From positions 3,500,001 to 3,564,000 of the forward strand of contig NZ_CP086594.1 in assembly GCF_020866845.1 (NCBI RefSeq): a stretch of 64,000 bases of DNA, given 5' to 3'. Shown one piece after another: positions 1 to 10,020 of the stretch. The translations under genes and the position numbers were made by a program. The stretch is from Sphingomonas radiodurans. GTDB lineage: Bacteria > Pseudomonadota > Alphaproteobacteria > Sphingomonadales > Sphingomonadaceae. Positions within the stretch are counted from its first letter, which is position 1. Each line of letters opens with the position of its first letter. The notes beneath the pieces are model-generated. The model was not told where the DNA came from. It made no database searches and saw nothing but the letters and a program-made list of their open reading frames with translations.

Positions 1-2
1 CG

Positions 3-1349
3 GTGGCCGACGCGGTGCGGCGCTTCGCCGGCGGCGGCGCGGCGCATGCTGCCGACATGGCGGTGCGGTTGCGCGACCATCCCGACGAGCCGGTGATCCT
101 GTCGATCGCTGGCGCACGCGGGCTCGGCGATGCTGCGGTGGTGTTGAGCCTCAAGGACAATACCGAGGAATCGCGGCTCAAGCGCGAGGTCGCGCAGGCG
201 ACCAAGATGCAGGCGGTCGGCCAGCTTGCGGGCGGCGTCGCGCACGACTTCAACAACATCCTCACTGCCATCATCGGCCATTGCGATCTGATGCTGATGC
301 GCCACTCGCCGGGCGACAGCGATTATGACGACATCCAGCAGGTGCGGAACAATTCGAATCGCGCTGCGGCGCTGACGCGGCAACTGCTCGCCTTCTCCCG
401 CCAGCAGACGCTGCGCCCGCAAGTGCTGCAACTGCCCGACGTCGTCTCCGAAGTGTCGAACCTGCTCAAGCGACTGCTCGGCGAGACGGTGTCGCTCGAG
501 GTGCGCCACGGGCGCGATCTCGGCCCCGTGCGTGCCGATCCGGGGCAGCTCGAACAGGTCGTCGTCAATCTCGCGGTCAATGCGCGCGACGCGATGCAGG
601 CGAAGCATCCGCACGGCGGCGGCAAGCTGACGATCCAGACCCGCTCGGCAACCGTCGGCGAAATCAGCCGGCGTGGGCCGGACATCATGCCGGTCGGCGA
701 CTATACCGCGCTCGAGATATCGGACACCGGCTCAGGCATACCGCCCGAGATCCTGCCGAAGATCTTCGAGCCATTCTTCACCACCAAGGAAATCGGCAAG
801 GGCACGGGCCTCGGCCTCTCCACCGTCTATGGCATCGTCAAACAATCGGGAGGGTACATCTTCGCCGATTCGCGGCCGGGGCAGGGGGCCACCTTCACCA
901 TCTACCTCCCCGTCCACGCCACGGGCGAGCCGGTTACGCCACGCAAGGCGGTTGCCAAGCCGCGGCCGGTCGAAGTGTGGGGCACCGGTACCGTGCTTCT
1001 GGTGGAGGACGAGGACATGGTCCGCGCCGTCGCCGAGCGCGCGCTGACACGGCAGGGTTATACCGTGCTGACCGCCGAGAATGGCGAGGCGGCGCTCGAG
1101 ATCATCGAACGGCACCCGCGGCCTGATCTTTTGGTGTCCGACGTAGTCATGCCTGTCATGGACGGTCCGACGATGGCGCGCCGCGCCCGTGCGCGCTATC
1201 CCGATCTGCCGATCTTGTTCATGTCGGGCTATGCCGAGGAACAGCTGCGGCGCTCGATAGATCTCGAGAATGTCGCGTTCATTCCCAAGCCGTTCTCGGT
1301 CCAGCAACTCGCCGAAGCCGCGCGCGAGGCACTCAGCCAGCAAGGCTGA
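3..1349 (+). CDS. cckA: Hybrid sensor histidine kinase CckA, C-terminal part (cut by window edge)
   Basis: The frame is open at the left edge, so the N-terminal membrane and PAS regions are missing. The visible 448 residues hold a HisKA domain with the phospho-acceptor His81 in the motif VAHDFNN, then an HATPase domain (N-box around residues 189-196, G-boxes DTGSGIP at 241-247 and GKGTGLGL at 265-272), then a C-terminal receiver with the acidic pocket VEDED at 334-338, phospho-acceptor Asp380, Ser409 and Lys429. This order and the sequence around the His match CckA, which in alphaproteobacteria feeds phosphate through ChpT to CtrA and CpdR and controls the cell cycle and motility. The identity rests on recognition of the family; the catalytic residues are seen directly. 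Confidence 0.88.
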   Translation: MADAVRRFAGGGAAHAADMAVRLRDHPDEPVILSIAGARGLGDAAVVLSLKDNTEESRLKREVAQATKMQAVGQLAGGVAHDFNNILTAIIGHCDLMLMRHSPGDSDYDDIQQVRNNSNRAAALTRQLLAFSRQQTLRPQVLQLPDVVSEVSNLLKRLLGETVSLEVRHGRDLGPVRADPGQLEQVVVNLAVNARDAMQAKHPHGGGKLTIQTRSATVGEISRRGPDIMPVGDYTALEISDTGSGIPPEILPKIFEPFFTTKEIGKGTGLGLSTVYGIVKQSGGYIFADSRPGQGATFTIYLPVHATGEPVTPRKAVAKPRPVEVWGTGTVLLVEDEDMVRAVAERALTRQGYTVLTAENGEAALEIIERHPRPDLLVSDVVMPVMDGPTMARRARARYPDLPILFMSGYAEEQLRRSIDLENVAFIPKPFSVQQLAEAAREALSQQG

Positions 1350-1385
1350 TCTGTATCAGATCGTTTCAGGTGTGACGGAACCGTT

Positions 1386-1400
1386 GCGGAAACGTTCCGC
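1386..1400. promoter_or_regulatory. Inverted repeat upstream of response regulator gene
   Basis: GCGGAA-ACG-TTCCGC is a perfect 6-bp inverted repeat lying 18 bases before the start of the response regulator at 1419. A GGAAC lies just before it (1377-1381), followed after 16 bases by CGCT, which is one base off the CGTT expected of an EcfG-type general-stress promoter. It may be an operator or a promoter element; both readings are inference. Confidence 0.3.
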
Positions 1401-1418
1401 TCCAACTAAGGCTCGAGA

Positions 1419-1763
1419 ATGTTCACCCGCGTCCTGCTTGTCGAAGACGAGCCGCTTATTGCCATGATGCTCGAAGACTTCCTCGACGCACTCGATCGTC
1501 AATGCGCCGGCACCGCCGATTGCGTCGCCGCGGCCATGCCATTGGTCGAGGCGGGCGGGTTCGATTGCGCGATCCTCGACGTCAATCTGCGCGGTGGCGA
1601 AAAGAGCTGGCCGATCGCCAAGGAGCTTGCGCAGCGCGGCATCCCGTTCATTTTCGCGACCGGCGGCGGAGACGACATGCTGGCAGACGAGTTTCGCGGG
1701 CGCCCGGTCCTGCAAAAGCCGTTCACGATGGACGGGGTTGAAAAGGTGCTGTCCGCGCTCTGA
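1419..1763 (+). CDS. Single-domain response regulator
   Basis: This 114-residue protein is a bare receiver domain with no output domain. It shows the acidic pair E9-D10 in VLLVEDEP, phospho-acceptor Asp54 in CAILDVNL, Thr81 in FATGGG and Lys100 in LQKPF, so all phosphotransfer residues are present. It lies 69 bases after cckA on the same strand. Stand-alone receivers of this kind act as phosphate sinks or as protein-protein switches; in alphaproteobacteria such small regulators often have a histidine kinase or phosphotransferase partner encoded elsewhere. Whether CckA is its partner cannot be read from the sequence. The ATG is the only sensible start, immediately before the first beta strand of the fold. 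Confidence 0.85.
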   Translation: MFTRVLLVEDEPLIAMMLEDFLDALDRQCAGTADCVAAAMPLVEAGGFDCAILDVNLRGGEKSWPIAKELAQRGIPFIFATGGGDDMLADEFRGRPVLQKPFTMDGVEKVLSAL

Positions 1764-1772
1764 CGACGGCGA

Positions 1773-2813
1773 TCAGCCGGCGTCCTGCGCGGCTTCCTCG
1801 CACTCATACTCGGCGATCCGCGCGGATAAGGAAGTCGTATCGGGGGCGACCGCAACCGCGGGGCGGATCGCATTGGTGGTCTGGCAGCGCGACAGAAAGG
1901 CCTCCATCACCGTGTCCACCGCTGCCTTCGACACGTTTCGGCGGTCGGGCTCGAAAAAGGATTCGGGCGCCGCGGACGAGGTGACGATTTCGTACGCGGG
2001 AAAGTAGACGACGTTCGGGTGCCGTGTCGCATGCTCTGCTGCCACCCGCAGCACCGCTTTGCTGTAGGTCGTAGCCGCCACGACGTGGCGATTGGTGGCG
2101 GTCGCAACGAGCGGTACGGGCGAGACCGTCAGGATGATCCGCGCATTCGGGTTGATCTCCCGAAACTCTGCGACGAGCGCGTCGAGATCATCGCGCACTT
2201 CGTCGATCGTGAAATTGTGGAACGCGTGGCGCTCGGGATCGAACGTCCCCGCGATCGTTCCGGGGCACGCCGGGAACACTGCGCCGTCCGCCTTCGACAC
2301 CCAGGCTTCGGTCAGCCCGAGCGTGAAGATGAACACGGTGCATTGCTTCAAGGCCACCTTCACCGCGCGCAGGTGCCGGCGGGTTAGCACCGTGAATTCG
2401 CGATTGCTCCGCGCGGCGTAGCGTAGCCCAGGCCGAACCGGATCGACGACTTTGCCATCGATGTGCCAGCGATCTTCCTGCGGCGCGAATGTACCGCGCG
2501 CACGGCGGACAAGCTGCAGCATCTGGCGTACGGTATAGACATTGCCATATCCGGCGCTGAATTTGTCGTAGCTGTAGTTTTCGGGCGGCAGGTGCGAGAA
2601 CATCGCATGGCGGCGTTCGGTGTAGAGGTACGTCAGGCCCGCCGCTTCCAAATAAGGGACCAGGTTCGCGGCGAAGCAACTGCCCGCGCTGATCACTTTA
2701 TCGTCCGGCTTGATCAGCGGTTCGGGCGCGTCGGCAATATCACGCGGCTGGTAATCGCGAGACACGGCGCGTGACCAGAAGTGGCGCGGCGGCAGGCCAG
2801 AATACGGGCTCAT
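1773..2813 (-). CDS. GSCFA-domain protein, putative SGNH-like esterase
   Basis: The 346-residue product carries the motif that names the GSCFA family at residues 44-48, inside ISAGSCFAANL. The family is related to SGNH/GDSL hydrolases and is linked with surface polysaccharide or lipid modification, but no substrate is established. No signal peptide is visible, so the protein is probably cytoplasmic. Its ATG overlaps the stop of the upstream gene (2810) in an ATGA junction, so the two are likely co-translated. It converges on the response regulator gene with only nine bases between them. Function beyond the fold is unknown. Confidence 0.8.
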   Translation of the reverse strand: MSPYSGLPPRHFWSRAVSRDYQPRDIADAPEPLIKPDDKVISAGSCFAANLVPYLEAAGLTYLYTERRHAMFSHLPPENYSYDKFSAGYGNVYTVRQMLQLVRRARGTFAPQEDRWHIDGKVVDPVRPGLRYAARSNREFTVLTRRHLRAVKVALKQCTVFIFTLGLTEAWVSKADGAVFPACPGTIAGTFDPERHAFHNFTIDEVRDDLDALVAEFREINPNARIILTVSPVPLVATATNRHVVAATTYSKAVLRVAAEHATRHPNVVYFPAYEIVTSSAAPESFFEPDRRNVSKAAVDTVMEAFLSRCQTTNAIRPAVAVAPDTTSLSARIAEYECEEAAQDAG

Positions 2814-3583
2814 GCGCTCGCCCGCGGTTTGGTCGTAACGCCAAGCTCCGCCTGACGAAGAACTGCCGCGAGCATCTTACTGCCGTACGCGCGGTTGGCA
2901 TGAGTCGCGTCGGATGCCCAGAACTCGTCGTGGAGCACCCCTTCGCCTGTGATTAATTGTTGCGGAACGGGCACGAATACCGCGCCCGTTTCACGCGCGA
3001 TTTCGGCCAGTATTGTTTGGATCAGGCGCCACAGCTTCACGATCAGATTGAGATCGGCCAGCGAGCTGGGTGCGATCGGCACGCCCAGTTTGGTTGCGAT
3101 ATCGTGGAGAACCGACTCGCGGCGGATGTTGGCGCATAGCCGTTCGAGATCGCCTTTGGGCGGGGGCGTACCGATCACGATCGGTGGAAAAGGGGATCGT
3201 TTCGCAAGCCGGCCAAGCAACCGTGACAGCGGCGTTAGCGACGTATCCAGGAAGGTGCGGATCATTTCTTCCGGCACGATTTGCGCCGCCCGATTGAGCG
3301 GCAGCCGTGGCTCGGCCGAAAGGATGAAGTCGAGCGGGACGGCGGGTCGGAACAGGAAATGGGCATAGTGCTGGTTGCCGGCCCAGATGACTGCTGGCAC
3401 CCGGTTGCTCGCACTCTCAACGAAGAGATCCCAATAGGCCGCGTCACGGTTGCCGACGATCGCTACTACGTCCGCGGTTGAGTGCTTGATCGGGACCAGG
3501 CCCGGCTTTTCGCCAGCCGGCCAGCCGGGCACGCCAAGCGCGTGGACGTGCGAATGACCGGCAAGTACGACCTTCGCCTTCAT
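2810..3583 (-). CDS. SGNH-hydrolase-like protein paired with GSCFA gene
   Basis: The product is about 257 residues. The start at 3583 is chosen because a strong GGGAGG lies about 10 bases upstream (3592-3597); the reading frame continues 32 codons further but without such a signal. Near the N-terminus is [10 protein letters not shown] (residues 8-17), and near the C-terminus a Asp-x-x-His pattern (SDATHAN), which is the arrangement of the second half of an SGNH catalytic triad. The nucleophile serine within GHSH is a reasonable candidate. It overlaps the GSCFA gene by four bases and transcribes away from ilvD. I infer a two-gene unit acting on an acylated surface molecule; a neighbour-independent function is not established. 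Confidence 0.6.
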   Translation of the reverse strand: MKAKVVLAGHSHVHALGVPGWPAGEKPGLVPIKHSTADVVAIVGNRDAAYWDLFVESASNRVPAVIWAGNQHYAHFLFRPAVPLDFILSAEPRLPLNRAAQIVPEEMIRTFLDTSLTPLSRLLGRLAKRSPFPPIVIGTPPPKGDLERLCANIRRESVLHDIATKLGVPIAPSSLADLNLIVKLWRLIQTILAEIARETGAVFVPVPQQLITGEGVLHDEFWASDATHANRAYGSKMLAAVLRQAELGVTTKPRASA

Positions 3584-3677
3584 CGCCACTTGCCTCCCTC
3601 CTTGGCCTATGCTGGCACTCCTGTCGCTGCAAGAGCACGCTTGCACCGCGAGCCGCGCAGATTTAGCGACCTCTGCC

Positions 3678-5399
3678 ATGACCCATCAGTTCGATAAGGC
3701 GCGGCTGCCGAGCCGCCATGTGTCGGTCGGCCCCGAGCGCGCCCCGCACCGCAGCTATTATTATGCGATGGGGCTGACCGAGGAAGAGATCGCTCGGCCG
3801 TTCGTCGGGCTCGCGAGCGCTGGAAACGACAGCGCGCCGTGCAACACCACGCTCGACGCGCAGGCGGATGCCGCGCGGCGCGGGGTGGAGCAGGGTGGCG
3901 GGATGCCGCGGCGGTTCAACACGATCACCGTGACGGACGGGATCGCAATGGGCCATCAGGGGATGAAGGCCAGCCTCGTCAGCCGCGAGGTTATCGCCGA
4001 TTCGGTCGAGCTTTCGGTGCGCGGGCATTGCTATGACGCGCTCGTCGGCTTCGCGGGGTGCGACAAGTCATTGCCGGGCATGATGATGGCGATGCTGCGG
4101 CTGAACGTGCCGTCGATCTTCGTCTATGGTGGATCGATTCTGCCGGGCCGTTTCCAGGATCGTGACGTGACGGTCGTCGACGTGTTCGAGGTCGTCGGGC
4201 GCTATGCCGCCGGCACCTGCCCGATCGAGGAAGTCCATGCGCTCGAGAAGGTCGCGTGCCCCGGCCACGGTGCATGCGGCGGGCAATACACCGCCAATAC
4301 GATGGCATGCGTTGGCGAGGCGATCGGATTGTCGTTGCCGAACAGCAACATGGTCCCCGCACCTTACACGACGCGTGAACAGATCGCGGTCGCGGCCGGC
4401 GCTCAGGTGATGGAGTTGCTCGCGCAAAACATTCGGCCGCGCGACGTTTGCACGCGTGAGGCATTCGAAAATGCCGCGCGGATCGTCGCGGCCACCGGTG
4501 GCTCGACCAACGGGGCGTTGCATTTGCCGGCGATGGCGCACGAGGCTGGGATCGAGTTCGACCTGTTCGACGTCGCCGAGATCTTCAAGACCACGCCCTA
4601 TTGCGCCGATCTGAAGCCGGGCGGGCAATATGTCGCCAAGGACATGTATGAGGCGGGCGGCGCCTATATGCTGATGAAGTCGCTGCTGGCCGAGGGACTG
4701 CTGCATGGCAATTGCATGACGGTGACAGGCAAGACGCTTGGCGAAAACCTCGACGAAGTGACGTGGAACCCCGACCAGAAGGTGATCTACGACGCCAAGA
4801 CCCCGATCACGCCGACTGGTGGCGTCGTCGGGTTGCGCGGATCGCTGGCGCCCGATGGGGCGATCGTGAAGGTCGCCGGGATGCACCGGCTGCAGTTCGA
4901 AGGGCCGGCGCGGTGCTTCGACTGCGAGGAAGAGGCGTTCGCTGCGGTCGAACAGCGGCTGATCCGCGAGGGCGAAGTCATCGTCATCCGCTACGAAGGC
5001 CCCAAGGGCGGCCCGGGGATGCGCGAGATGCTGTCCACCACCGCGGCGTTGTACGGGCTCGGCATGGGCGAGAAGGTCGCGCTGATCACCGACGGGCGCT
5101 TCTCGGGAGCTACGCGTGGGTTCTGTATCGGCCATGTCGGCCCCGAGGCGGCGGACGGCGGCCCGATCGCGTTGGTCGAGGACGGCGACACAATCCGCAT
5201 CGATGCCGAGGCGGGATCGATCGACCTGCTCGTCGCGGACGATGTGCTCGCCGCGCGAAAGGCGGCGTGGCAACCGCGCGTGTCCGATTATGGGTCGGGC
5301 GCGTTGTGGCGCTATGCGCGCAATGTCGGGCCGGCGTACAAGGGTGCGGTCACCCATCCGGGAGCTGCAGCCGAAACCCATGTATACGCGGATATCTAG
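3678..5399 (+). CDS. ilvD: Dihydroxy-acid dehydratase
   Basis: A 573-residue member of the IlvD/Edd family. It dehydrates 2,3-dihydroxy-isovalerate and its isoleucine counterpart to the 2-oxo acids, the third step of branched-chain amino acid synthesis. Three cysteines in the expected places, Cys55 in NDSAPCN, Cys128 in FAGCDKS and Cys200 in GHGACGGQ, are those that bind the iron-sulfur cluster in this family. Length and the flanking motifs ([27 protein letters not shown]-like segment) fit IlvD rather than Edd, and a separate edd lies at 14.3-16.2 kb. The ATG at 3678 begins the conserved region; an upstream in-frame start at 3609 would add 23 non-conserved residues. The 3' end overlaps the next gene by 20 bases. 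Confidence 0.93.
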   Translation: MTHQFDKARLPSRHVSVGPERAPHRSYYYAMGLTEEEIARPFVGLASAGNDSAPCNTTLDAQADAARRGVEQGGGMPRRFNTITVTDGIAMGHQGMKASLVSREVIADSVELSVRGHCYDALVGFAGCDKSLPGMMMAMLRLNVPSIFVYGGSILPGRFQDRDVTVVDVFEVVGRYAAGTCPIEEVHALEKVACPGHGACGGQYTANTMACVGEAIGLSLPNSNMVPAPYTTREQIAVAAGAQVMELLAQNIRPRDVCTREAFENAARIVAATGGSTNGALHLPAMAHEAGIEFDLFDVAEIFKTTPYCADLKPGGQYVAKDMYEAGGAYMLMKSLLAEGLLHGNCMTVTGKTLGENLDEVTWNPDQKVIYDAKTPITPTGGVVGLRGSLAPDGAIVKVAGMHRLQFEGPARCFDCEEEAFAAVEQRLIREGEVIVIRYEGPKGGPGMREMLSTTAALYGLGMGEKVALITDGRFSGATRGFCIGHVGPEAADGGPIALVEDGDTIRIDAEAGSIDLLVADDVLAARKAAWQPRVSDYGSGALWRYARNVGPAYKGAVTHPGAAAETHVYADI

Positions 5400-5772
5400 C
5401 GCGATCTTGCTGAGCATCTCAGCCGCCTGCAGCCCGGCCAAGACCGATACGCAAGTGCTCGCCCAGGTCGAGGCGAACCAGGCCGTCGAGGCTGCCGATG
5501 ATGGGCGCGTGCAATGTGCGCCGGGCGGCGCGGAGAAATTCGCGCGTGTGTGCGAGATCGAGCGCGCGGAAACGGAGCGCGGCGTGGTCCTGACTTTGCG
5601 TCACCCCGACGGCGGTTTCCGTCGGATGCTGGTGACAAGCGATGGTCGCGGCGTGGTTGCGGCCGATGGTGCGGAGCCGGCGGCGGTGACACTGGTCGGG
5701 ACCGACGAGATCGAGGTTGCGATCGGCGACGATCATTATCGGCTGCCCGCGACGCTCAAGGCAAAGAAATGA
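5380..5772 (+). CDS. Small putative lipoprotein, unknown function
   Basis: The 130-residue product begins [17 protein letters not shown], a short positively charged and hydrophobic leader ending in a cysteine, which looks like a lipoprotein signal although the residue three before the cysteine is Ser rather than the preferred Leu. The remaining residues are polar with two further cysteines (in RVQCAP and RVCEIE), perhaps a disulfide. It starts inside the end of ilvD and its stop overlaps the ATG of the NAD(P)HX repair gene (ATGA), so it sits in a tightly coupled run of four genes. I do not recognise a family. Confidence 0.65.
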   Translation: MYTRISSAILLSISAACSPAKTDTQVLAQVEANQAVEAADDGRVQCAPGGAEKFARVCEIERAETERGVVLTLRHPDGGFRRMLVTSDGRGVVAADGAEPAAVTLVGTDEIEVAIGDDHYRLPATLKAKK

Positions 5773-7139
5773 TCCCGCTCGCGGGCCTCCCGATCCTGAC
5801 TGCGCAGGAGATGCGCGCCGCCGAGACGCGCGCGATCACCGCCGGCACGAATGTCGACGCGCTGATGGCGCGTGCCGGCGAGGCGGTGGCCGAGCAGGTG
5901 CGCCGGCTCGCCGCCGGTGCCGAGGCGCTGGTAGTGTGCGGTCCCGGCAACAATGGCGGCGACGGTTATGTTGCGGCGGCTGCGCTGCGGCGCGCGGGAC
6001 ATGCGGTTCGCGTCGCGGCGTCTGGCGAAGCACGAACCGCCGTCGCCGCCGCTGCGCGCGCGCGGTGGGACGGCCCGGTCGAGACCCTCGATGCGCACGA
6101 AGCGCCGGTGGTTGTCGATGCGTTGTTCGGGATCGGCCTTACCCGTGCACTCGAAGACGATGTGGGCGGCGCGGTCCGGCGGCTGGTGCGTGCGGCGCGG
6201 CTATCGGTCGCGGTCGATGTGCCGAGCGGCGTGTCGAGTGACGACGGAGCTTGCCTCGGCGACGTGCCGCGCTTCGACCTGACGCTGGCGCTCGGCGCGG
6301 CGAAGCCGGCGCATGTTCTGCAGCCTGCAGCTTCCTTGTGCGGGATGGTGCGCGTGCTCGACATCGGCATCGCAATCGATGGCGCGGTGCGTGTCGCCGA
6401 ACCGCCGAGGCTCACCGGACCAGGGCCGGCAGCACACAAATATTCGCGCGGCCTCGTGGCGGTGGTTGCTGGGTCGATGCCCGGGGCCAGCGCGCTGAGC
6501 GCGACGGCCGCGGCGCAGGGCGGGGCGGGCTATGTTCTGCTGCTCGGTAGCGCGACCGATCGACTACCGCATGCGATCGTGCGGCGACGCCTCGATGCTG
6601 CGGCGCTGGCCGATCCGCGACTTGGCGCCGTGGTGATCGGCCCGGGGCTCGGGCGCGACGATAAGGCGCGCGAACGGCGGGATATGGCGCTGTCATGCGG
6701 CCGACCGCTGGTGATCGATGGCGATGCGCTGCATTTGCTCGTGGGCCACGCAATCCCTCCCCGTTCGATCCTGACCCCGCACGCCGGTGAGTTCGCCGCG
6801 CTGTTCGGCGGTTGCGGCGGGAGCAAGATCGCGCGTGCGCTTGCCGCCGCGCAGGCCTCTGGCGCGATCGTCGTGTTCAAGGGCGCCGATACCGTCATCG
6901 CCGCGCCGGACGGCCGGGCGATCGTTCACCCCCATGGCTCTGCCTGGCTTGCGACGGCGGGGACGGGGGACGTACTCGCCGGGATCATTGCGGCGCAACG
7001 CGCGGGCGGCGCGGATCCGTTCGAGGCGGCCGCAACCGGCGTGTGGTTGCACGCCGAAGCGGCACGGCGCGCTGGACCTGCCTTTCTCGCTGACAACCTT
7101 GCCGCGCATCTGCCCGGCGCAATCGGTGCTTGCCTGTGA
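5769..7139 (+). CDS. nnr: Bifunctional NAD(P)HX epimerase / dehydratase
   Basis: About 456 residues in two domains. The N-terminal half is a YjeF_N epimerase with the phosphate loop GPGNNGGDGYVAA at about 58-70 and an aspartate in VVVDALFGIGL. The C-terminal half is a YjeF_C/CARKD dehydratase with GPGLGRD, the TPHAGE segment and the nucleotide-binding TAGTGDVLAGI. Together they repair hydrated NADH and NADPH: the epimerase equilibrates the R and S forms and the dehydratase restores the cofactor, here probably using ADP as in most bacteria. The ATG overlaps the stop of the lipoprotein gene, and the stop overlaps the GTG of the RNA methyltransferase gene. Confidence 0.93.
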   Translation: MIPLAGLPILTAQEMRAAETRAITAGTNVDALMARAGEAVAEQVRRLAAGAEALVVCGPGNNGGDGYVAAAALRRAGHAVRVAASGEARTAVAAAARARWDGPVETLDAHEAPVVVDALFGIGLTRALEDDVGGAVRRLVRAARLSVAVDVPSGVSSDDGACLGDVPRFDLTLALGAAKPAHVLQPAASLCGMVRVLDIGIAIDGAVRVAEPPRLTGPGPAAHKYSRGLVAVVAGSMPGASALSATAAAQGGAGYVLLLGSATDRLPHAIVRRRLDAAALADPRLGAVVIGPGLGRDDKARERRDMALSCGRPLVIDGDALHLLVGHAIPPRSILTPHAGEFAALFGGCGGSKIARALAAAQASGAIVVFKGADTVIAAPDGRAIVHPHGSAWLATAGTGDVLAGIIAAQRAGGADPFEAAATGVWLHAEAARRAGPAFLADNLAAHLPGAIGACL

Positions 7140-8314
7140 ACGATCCGGACATGATCACACGCCTCGCGGCGCGCGGCGACGGGATCACGGAGGATGGCCG
7201 CACCGTCGCCTTCGCCGCACCGGGTGACATACTGCGAGCCGATGGCTCGATCGAGCGCGGAACGCACTACCAAGTGCCGCCGTGCCGCCATTTCCCCGAA
7301 TGCGGTGGCTGCCAGCTTCAGCACCTCGACGACGTCGCGTGGAGCGGCTTCATCGTCGACCGGATTGCCGGCGCGTTGACGGCGCATGGCCTGTCCACCG
7401 AGATCCGCACGCCCGCGTTGTCACCGCCGCGCACCCGCCGCCGGGCGACGCTGCACGCCGAGTCGTCCGGGCGGATCGGGTTCGCGGTCGAGAAGAGCCA
7501 CGCGATCGTCGACATGACCGAATGCCATGTGCTGGCGCCCGAATTGTTCGCGCTCGTCGCGCCGCTGCGCCGGCTGATCCACGTGCTGCGGCCGCGGCGG
7601 CGGCTCGACCTGCACCTGACGCTCGCCGATCAGGGCGTCGACTTGCTGGTCAACGGCATCATGCCCGACGGCCTCGCCGCCGCCGAGGCCATCACCGCCT
7701 TCGCCGAGGAGAATGGCCTCGCGCGTATCGCCTTCGACGAAGGCTATGGCCCCGAAGTGCGCTGGGAGCCCGAGGCGGTCACCATCACGCTCGGCGGCGT
7801 GCCCGTGCCGCTGCCGCCAGCCTCGTTCCTGCAGGCGACGCGCGAGGGTGAGGCGGCGCTGGTTTCGGCGGTGCGCGAAGTGGTCGGCGATGCGACGATC
7901 GTGGCGGATCTGTTTGCTGGGCTCGGCACCTTTGCGCTCGCGCTGCCGGGGCGCGTTTATGCTGCGGAGGGTGGCCGCGAGCCGGTCTCCGCGCTCAAGG
8001 CCGCCGCTCAGCGATCGCAGCGGCTGGTGTTCACCGAGCACCGCGACTTGTTCCGCCGTCCGCTCGCCCCGCCCGAGCTGGATCGCTTCGGCGCGATTGT
8101 TATCGATCCGCCGCGCGCCGGCGCCCGCGAACAGGCGCAGGCGCTGGCGGGAGCGAAGGTGCCGATGCTAGCCTATGTCTCGTGCAATCCCAGCAGCTTC
8201 GCGCGCGATGTGAAGACGATGTGTGACAGCGGATGGCGGCTCGACTGGATTCAGCCGGTCGGGCAATTCCGCTGGTCGACCCATGTCGAGCTGACGGCGC
8301 AATTGAGCCGATAG
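7136..8314 (+). CDS. 23S rRNA/tRNA m5U methyltransferase, RumA/TrmA type with iron-sulfur cluster
   Basis: About 392 residues. Near the N-terminus Cys50, Cys56 and Cys59 lie in CRHFPECGGC, with a fourth cysteine later in MTECHVL, the cluster pattern of RlmD-like enzymes. The C-terminal half is a class I SAM methyltransferase with DLFAGLGTFALAL, IDPPRAGA and the catalytic-cysteine motif SCNPSSFARD. A compact or missing TRAM domain makes the protein shorter than E. coli RlmD; many alphaproteobacterial members look like this. Target uridine (23S or tRNA) cannot be decided from sequence alone. Start: the GTG at 7136 overlaps the previous stop as GTGA; a TTG two codons earlier and an ATG at 7151 are alternatives. 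Confidence 0.85.
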   Translation: MNDPDMITRLAARGDGITEDGRTVAFAAPGDILRADGSIERGTHYQVPPCRHFPECGGCQLQHLDDVAWSGFIVDRIAGALTAHGLSTEIRTPALSPPRTRRRATLHAESSGRIGFAVEKSHAIVDMTECHVLAPELFALVAPLRRLIHVLRPRRRLDLHLTLADQGVDLLVNGIMPDGLAAAEAITAFAEENGLARIAFDEGYGPEVRWEPEAVTITLGGVPVPLPPASFLQATREGEAALVSAVREVVGDATIVADLFAGLGTFALALPGRVYAAEGGREPVSALKAAAQRSQRLVFTEHRDLFRRPLAPPELDRFGAIVIDPPRAGAREQAQALAGAKVPMLAYVSCNPSSFARDVKTMCDSGWRLDWIQPVGQFRWSTHVELTAQLSR

Positions 8315-8321
8315 CGCCGCG

Positions 8322-9065
8322 TTAGTCGGGGTATGTCGCACTCATGAAGTAGAGCCCGTCCGGCGGCGCATTCAGCCCCAGCCGCGTGCGATCTGCCGCC
8401 TCCAGCGCATCACGCATATCCGCAGTCGACCACCGCCCCATGCCAACCAGCGCGAGACACCCCACCATCGATCGCACCTGATGGTGGAGGAACGAGCGCG
8501 CCGCCGCGACCACGGTCAGCCGATCGCCATCGCGTGACACATCGAGCCGATCGATCGATTTGATTGGACTTGCCGCCTGGCAATGCGCGGAGCGAAAGGT
8601 GGTGAAGTCATGCCGCCCCACCAGCAACTGCGCCGCCGCGTGCATCGCATCCTCGCCGAGCGGTTGCGGCACTTGCCATACCAGCCCCTTTTCCCACGTC
8701 GCCGGGGCACGGCGATTGACGATGCGATATTCGTACGACCGCCCGAGGCACGAGAAGCGCGCGTGCCAGTCGTCCGGCACGATCTCGCACGCGAGGATCG
8801 CGACCGGCGCCGGCCGTAACCGCGCGTTGAGCGCCTCGCCTAGGCGGAACGGCGCAATGTCCTTCGCCAGATCGAGGTGCGCGCGCATTGCGACGCCGTG
8901 GACGCCCGCATCGGTGCGCCCCGCCGCGTGGACCGCGACGCGCTCGCCCGTCACGGCGAAGGCGGCGTCCTCGATCGCCTGCTGGACAGTTGCGCCGTGA
9001 TCCTGTCGCTGCCAGCCCATGAACGGCCGACCATCATATTCGACCGTCAGCGCAAATCGCGTCAC
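8322..9065 (-). CDS. truA: tRNA pseudouridine(38-40) synthase
   Basis: A 247-residue TruA with the catalytic Asp52 in the motif [10 protein letters not shown], the N-terminal [13 protein letters not shown] and the family C-terminal [12 protein letters not shown]. It isomerises uridines 38-40 in the anticodon arm of many tRNAs. The GTG start at 9065 overlaps the fmt stop (GTGA), so fmt and truA form an operon. It converges on the methyltransferase gene with a seven-base gap and no visible terminator. Confidence 0.94.
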   Translation of the reverse strand: MTRFALTVEYDGRPFMGWQRQDHGATVQQAIEDAAFAVTGERVAVHAAGRTDAGVHGVAMRAHLDLAKDIAPFRLGEALNARLRPAPVAILACEIVPDDWHARFSCLGRSYEYRIVNRRAPATWEKGLVWQVPQPLGEDAMHAAAQLLVGRHDFTTFRSAHCQAASPIKSIDRLDVSRDGDRLTVVAAARSFLHHQVRSMVGCLALVGMGRWSTADMRDALEAADRTRLGLNAPPDGLYFMSATYPD

Positions 9066-9964
9066 AGCCGCGTGCCGGGCGGTATCGAGAAGCCTCGCAA
9101 CAGCTCGTCGACGGTCATGACACCGCGCCCGGCACGCTGCACCAGAGTAGGTCGGATCGCGCCGGTGCCACACACGATTGTGAGTTGGTCGTCGAGCACG
9201 TCGCCCGCCTCGGCAGTCGCCGCAACCACATCCGCTGCCAACACCCGAACTCGTTCGCCATTCGCCTCGAACCAAGCACCCGGCGGATGAAACGCGCGCA
9301 CTTGCCGTTCGACCGCCGCAGCGTCCTTCGCGAAACCCAGCTTCAGCTCCTCCTTCGCGATCTTTGCCGCATAGGTCACGCCGTGCTCGATCTGAGCCAC
9401 TGGGGGATACGCCGCGAGATCGCTGACCACCGTCACCATCAGCCGCGCGCCCAAGGCCGCCAGCTCTGCTGTGAGTTCTCCCGCGGTCTTTCCCGCGATC
9501 GGCGTCCGACCCTCGAGCCGCACCGGGCCCGTGTCGAGCCCGGCCTCCATCTGCATGATCCCGACCCCGGTTTCGGCATCGCCGGCCTCGATCGCCCGCT
9601 GGATCGGCGCCGCACCTCGCCATCGCGGCAACAGCGAGCCGTGAATGTTGAGGCAGCCTTGACGCGGCGCATCGAGGATCGCGCGCGGCAGGATCAGGCC
9701 ATACGCCGCCACCACCGCCACATCGGCATCGAGCCCGGCAAACGCCGCTTGCTCGTCCGCCCGCTTCAACGAAACCGGCGTACGTACCGCAATCCCGAGC
9801 GCCTCTGCCCGTTGTTGCACCGGCGACGGCACGAGCGCGCGCCCACGCCGCCCGCCGGGGCGCGGCGGCTGGCTGTACGCCGCAAGGATGTCGTGCCCCG
9901 CTTCGATCAGCGCGTCGAGCGCCGGCACCGCGAACTCGGGTGTTCCCATGAAAACGATCCGCAT
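9062..9964 (-). CDS. fmt: Methionyl-tRNA formyltransferase
   Basis: A 300-residue enzyme that formylates initiator Met-tRNA using 10-formyl-tetrahydrofolate. It starts [16 protein letters not shown], has the catalytic segment [17 protein letters not shown] (Asn and His of the active site), and the Asp in EAGLDTGP. The ATG at 9964 starts the conserved beta strand; longer readings add non-conserved residues. It is transcribed divergently from recR with 56 bases between the two starts, so both promoters share this short gap. Deformylase (def) is just past recR, so both halves of the formyl cycle are encoded here. Confidence 0.95.
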   Translation of the reverse strand: MRIVFMGTPEFAVPALDALIEAGHDILAAYSQPPRPGGRRGRALVPSPVQQRAEALGIAVRTPVSLKRADEQAAFAGLDADVAVVAAYGLILPRAILDAPRQGCLNIHGSLLPRWRGAAPIQRAIEAGDAETGVGIMQMEAGLDTGPVRLEGRTPIAGKTAGELTAELAALGARLMVTVVSDLAAYPPVAQIEHGVTYAAKIAKEELKLGFAKDAAAVERQVRAFHPPGAWFEANGERVRVLAADVVAATAEAGDVLDDQLTIVCGTGAIRPTLVQRAGRGVMTVDELLRGFSIPPGTRL

Positions 9965-10020
9965 GGCGCGCGCTTCAACGCGCTGGCGCCGGTCCGCGCA
10001 ACCCCCTATCTGTTCTCCCG

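Noticed and set aside
4068-5441. A 457-codon open frame on the minus strand across ilvD
   Set aside because: Antisense shadow of ilvD; composition is Arg/His-rich and without domains.
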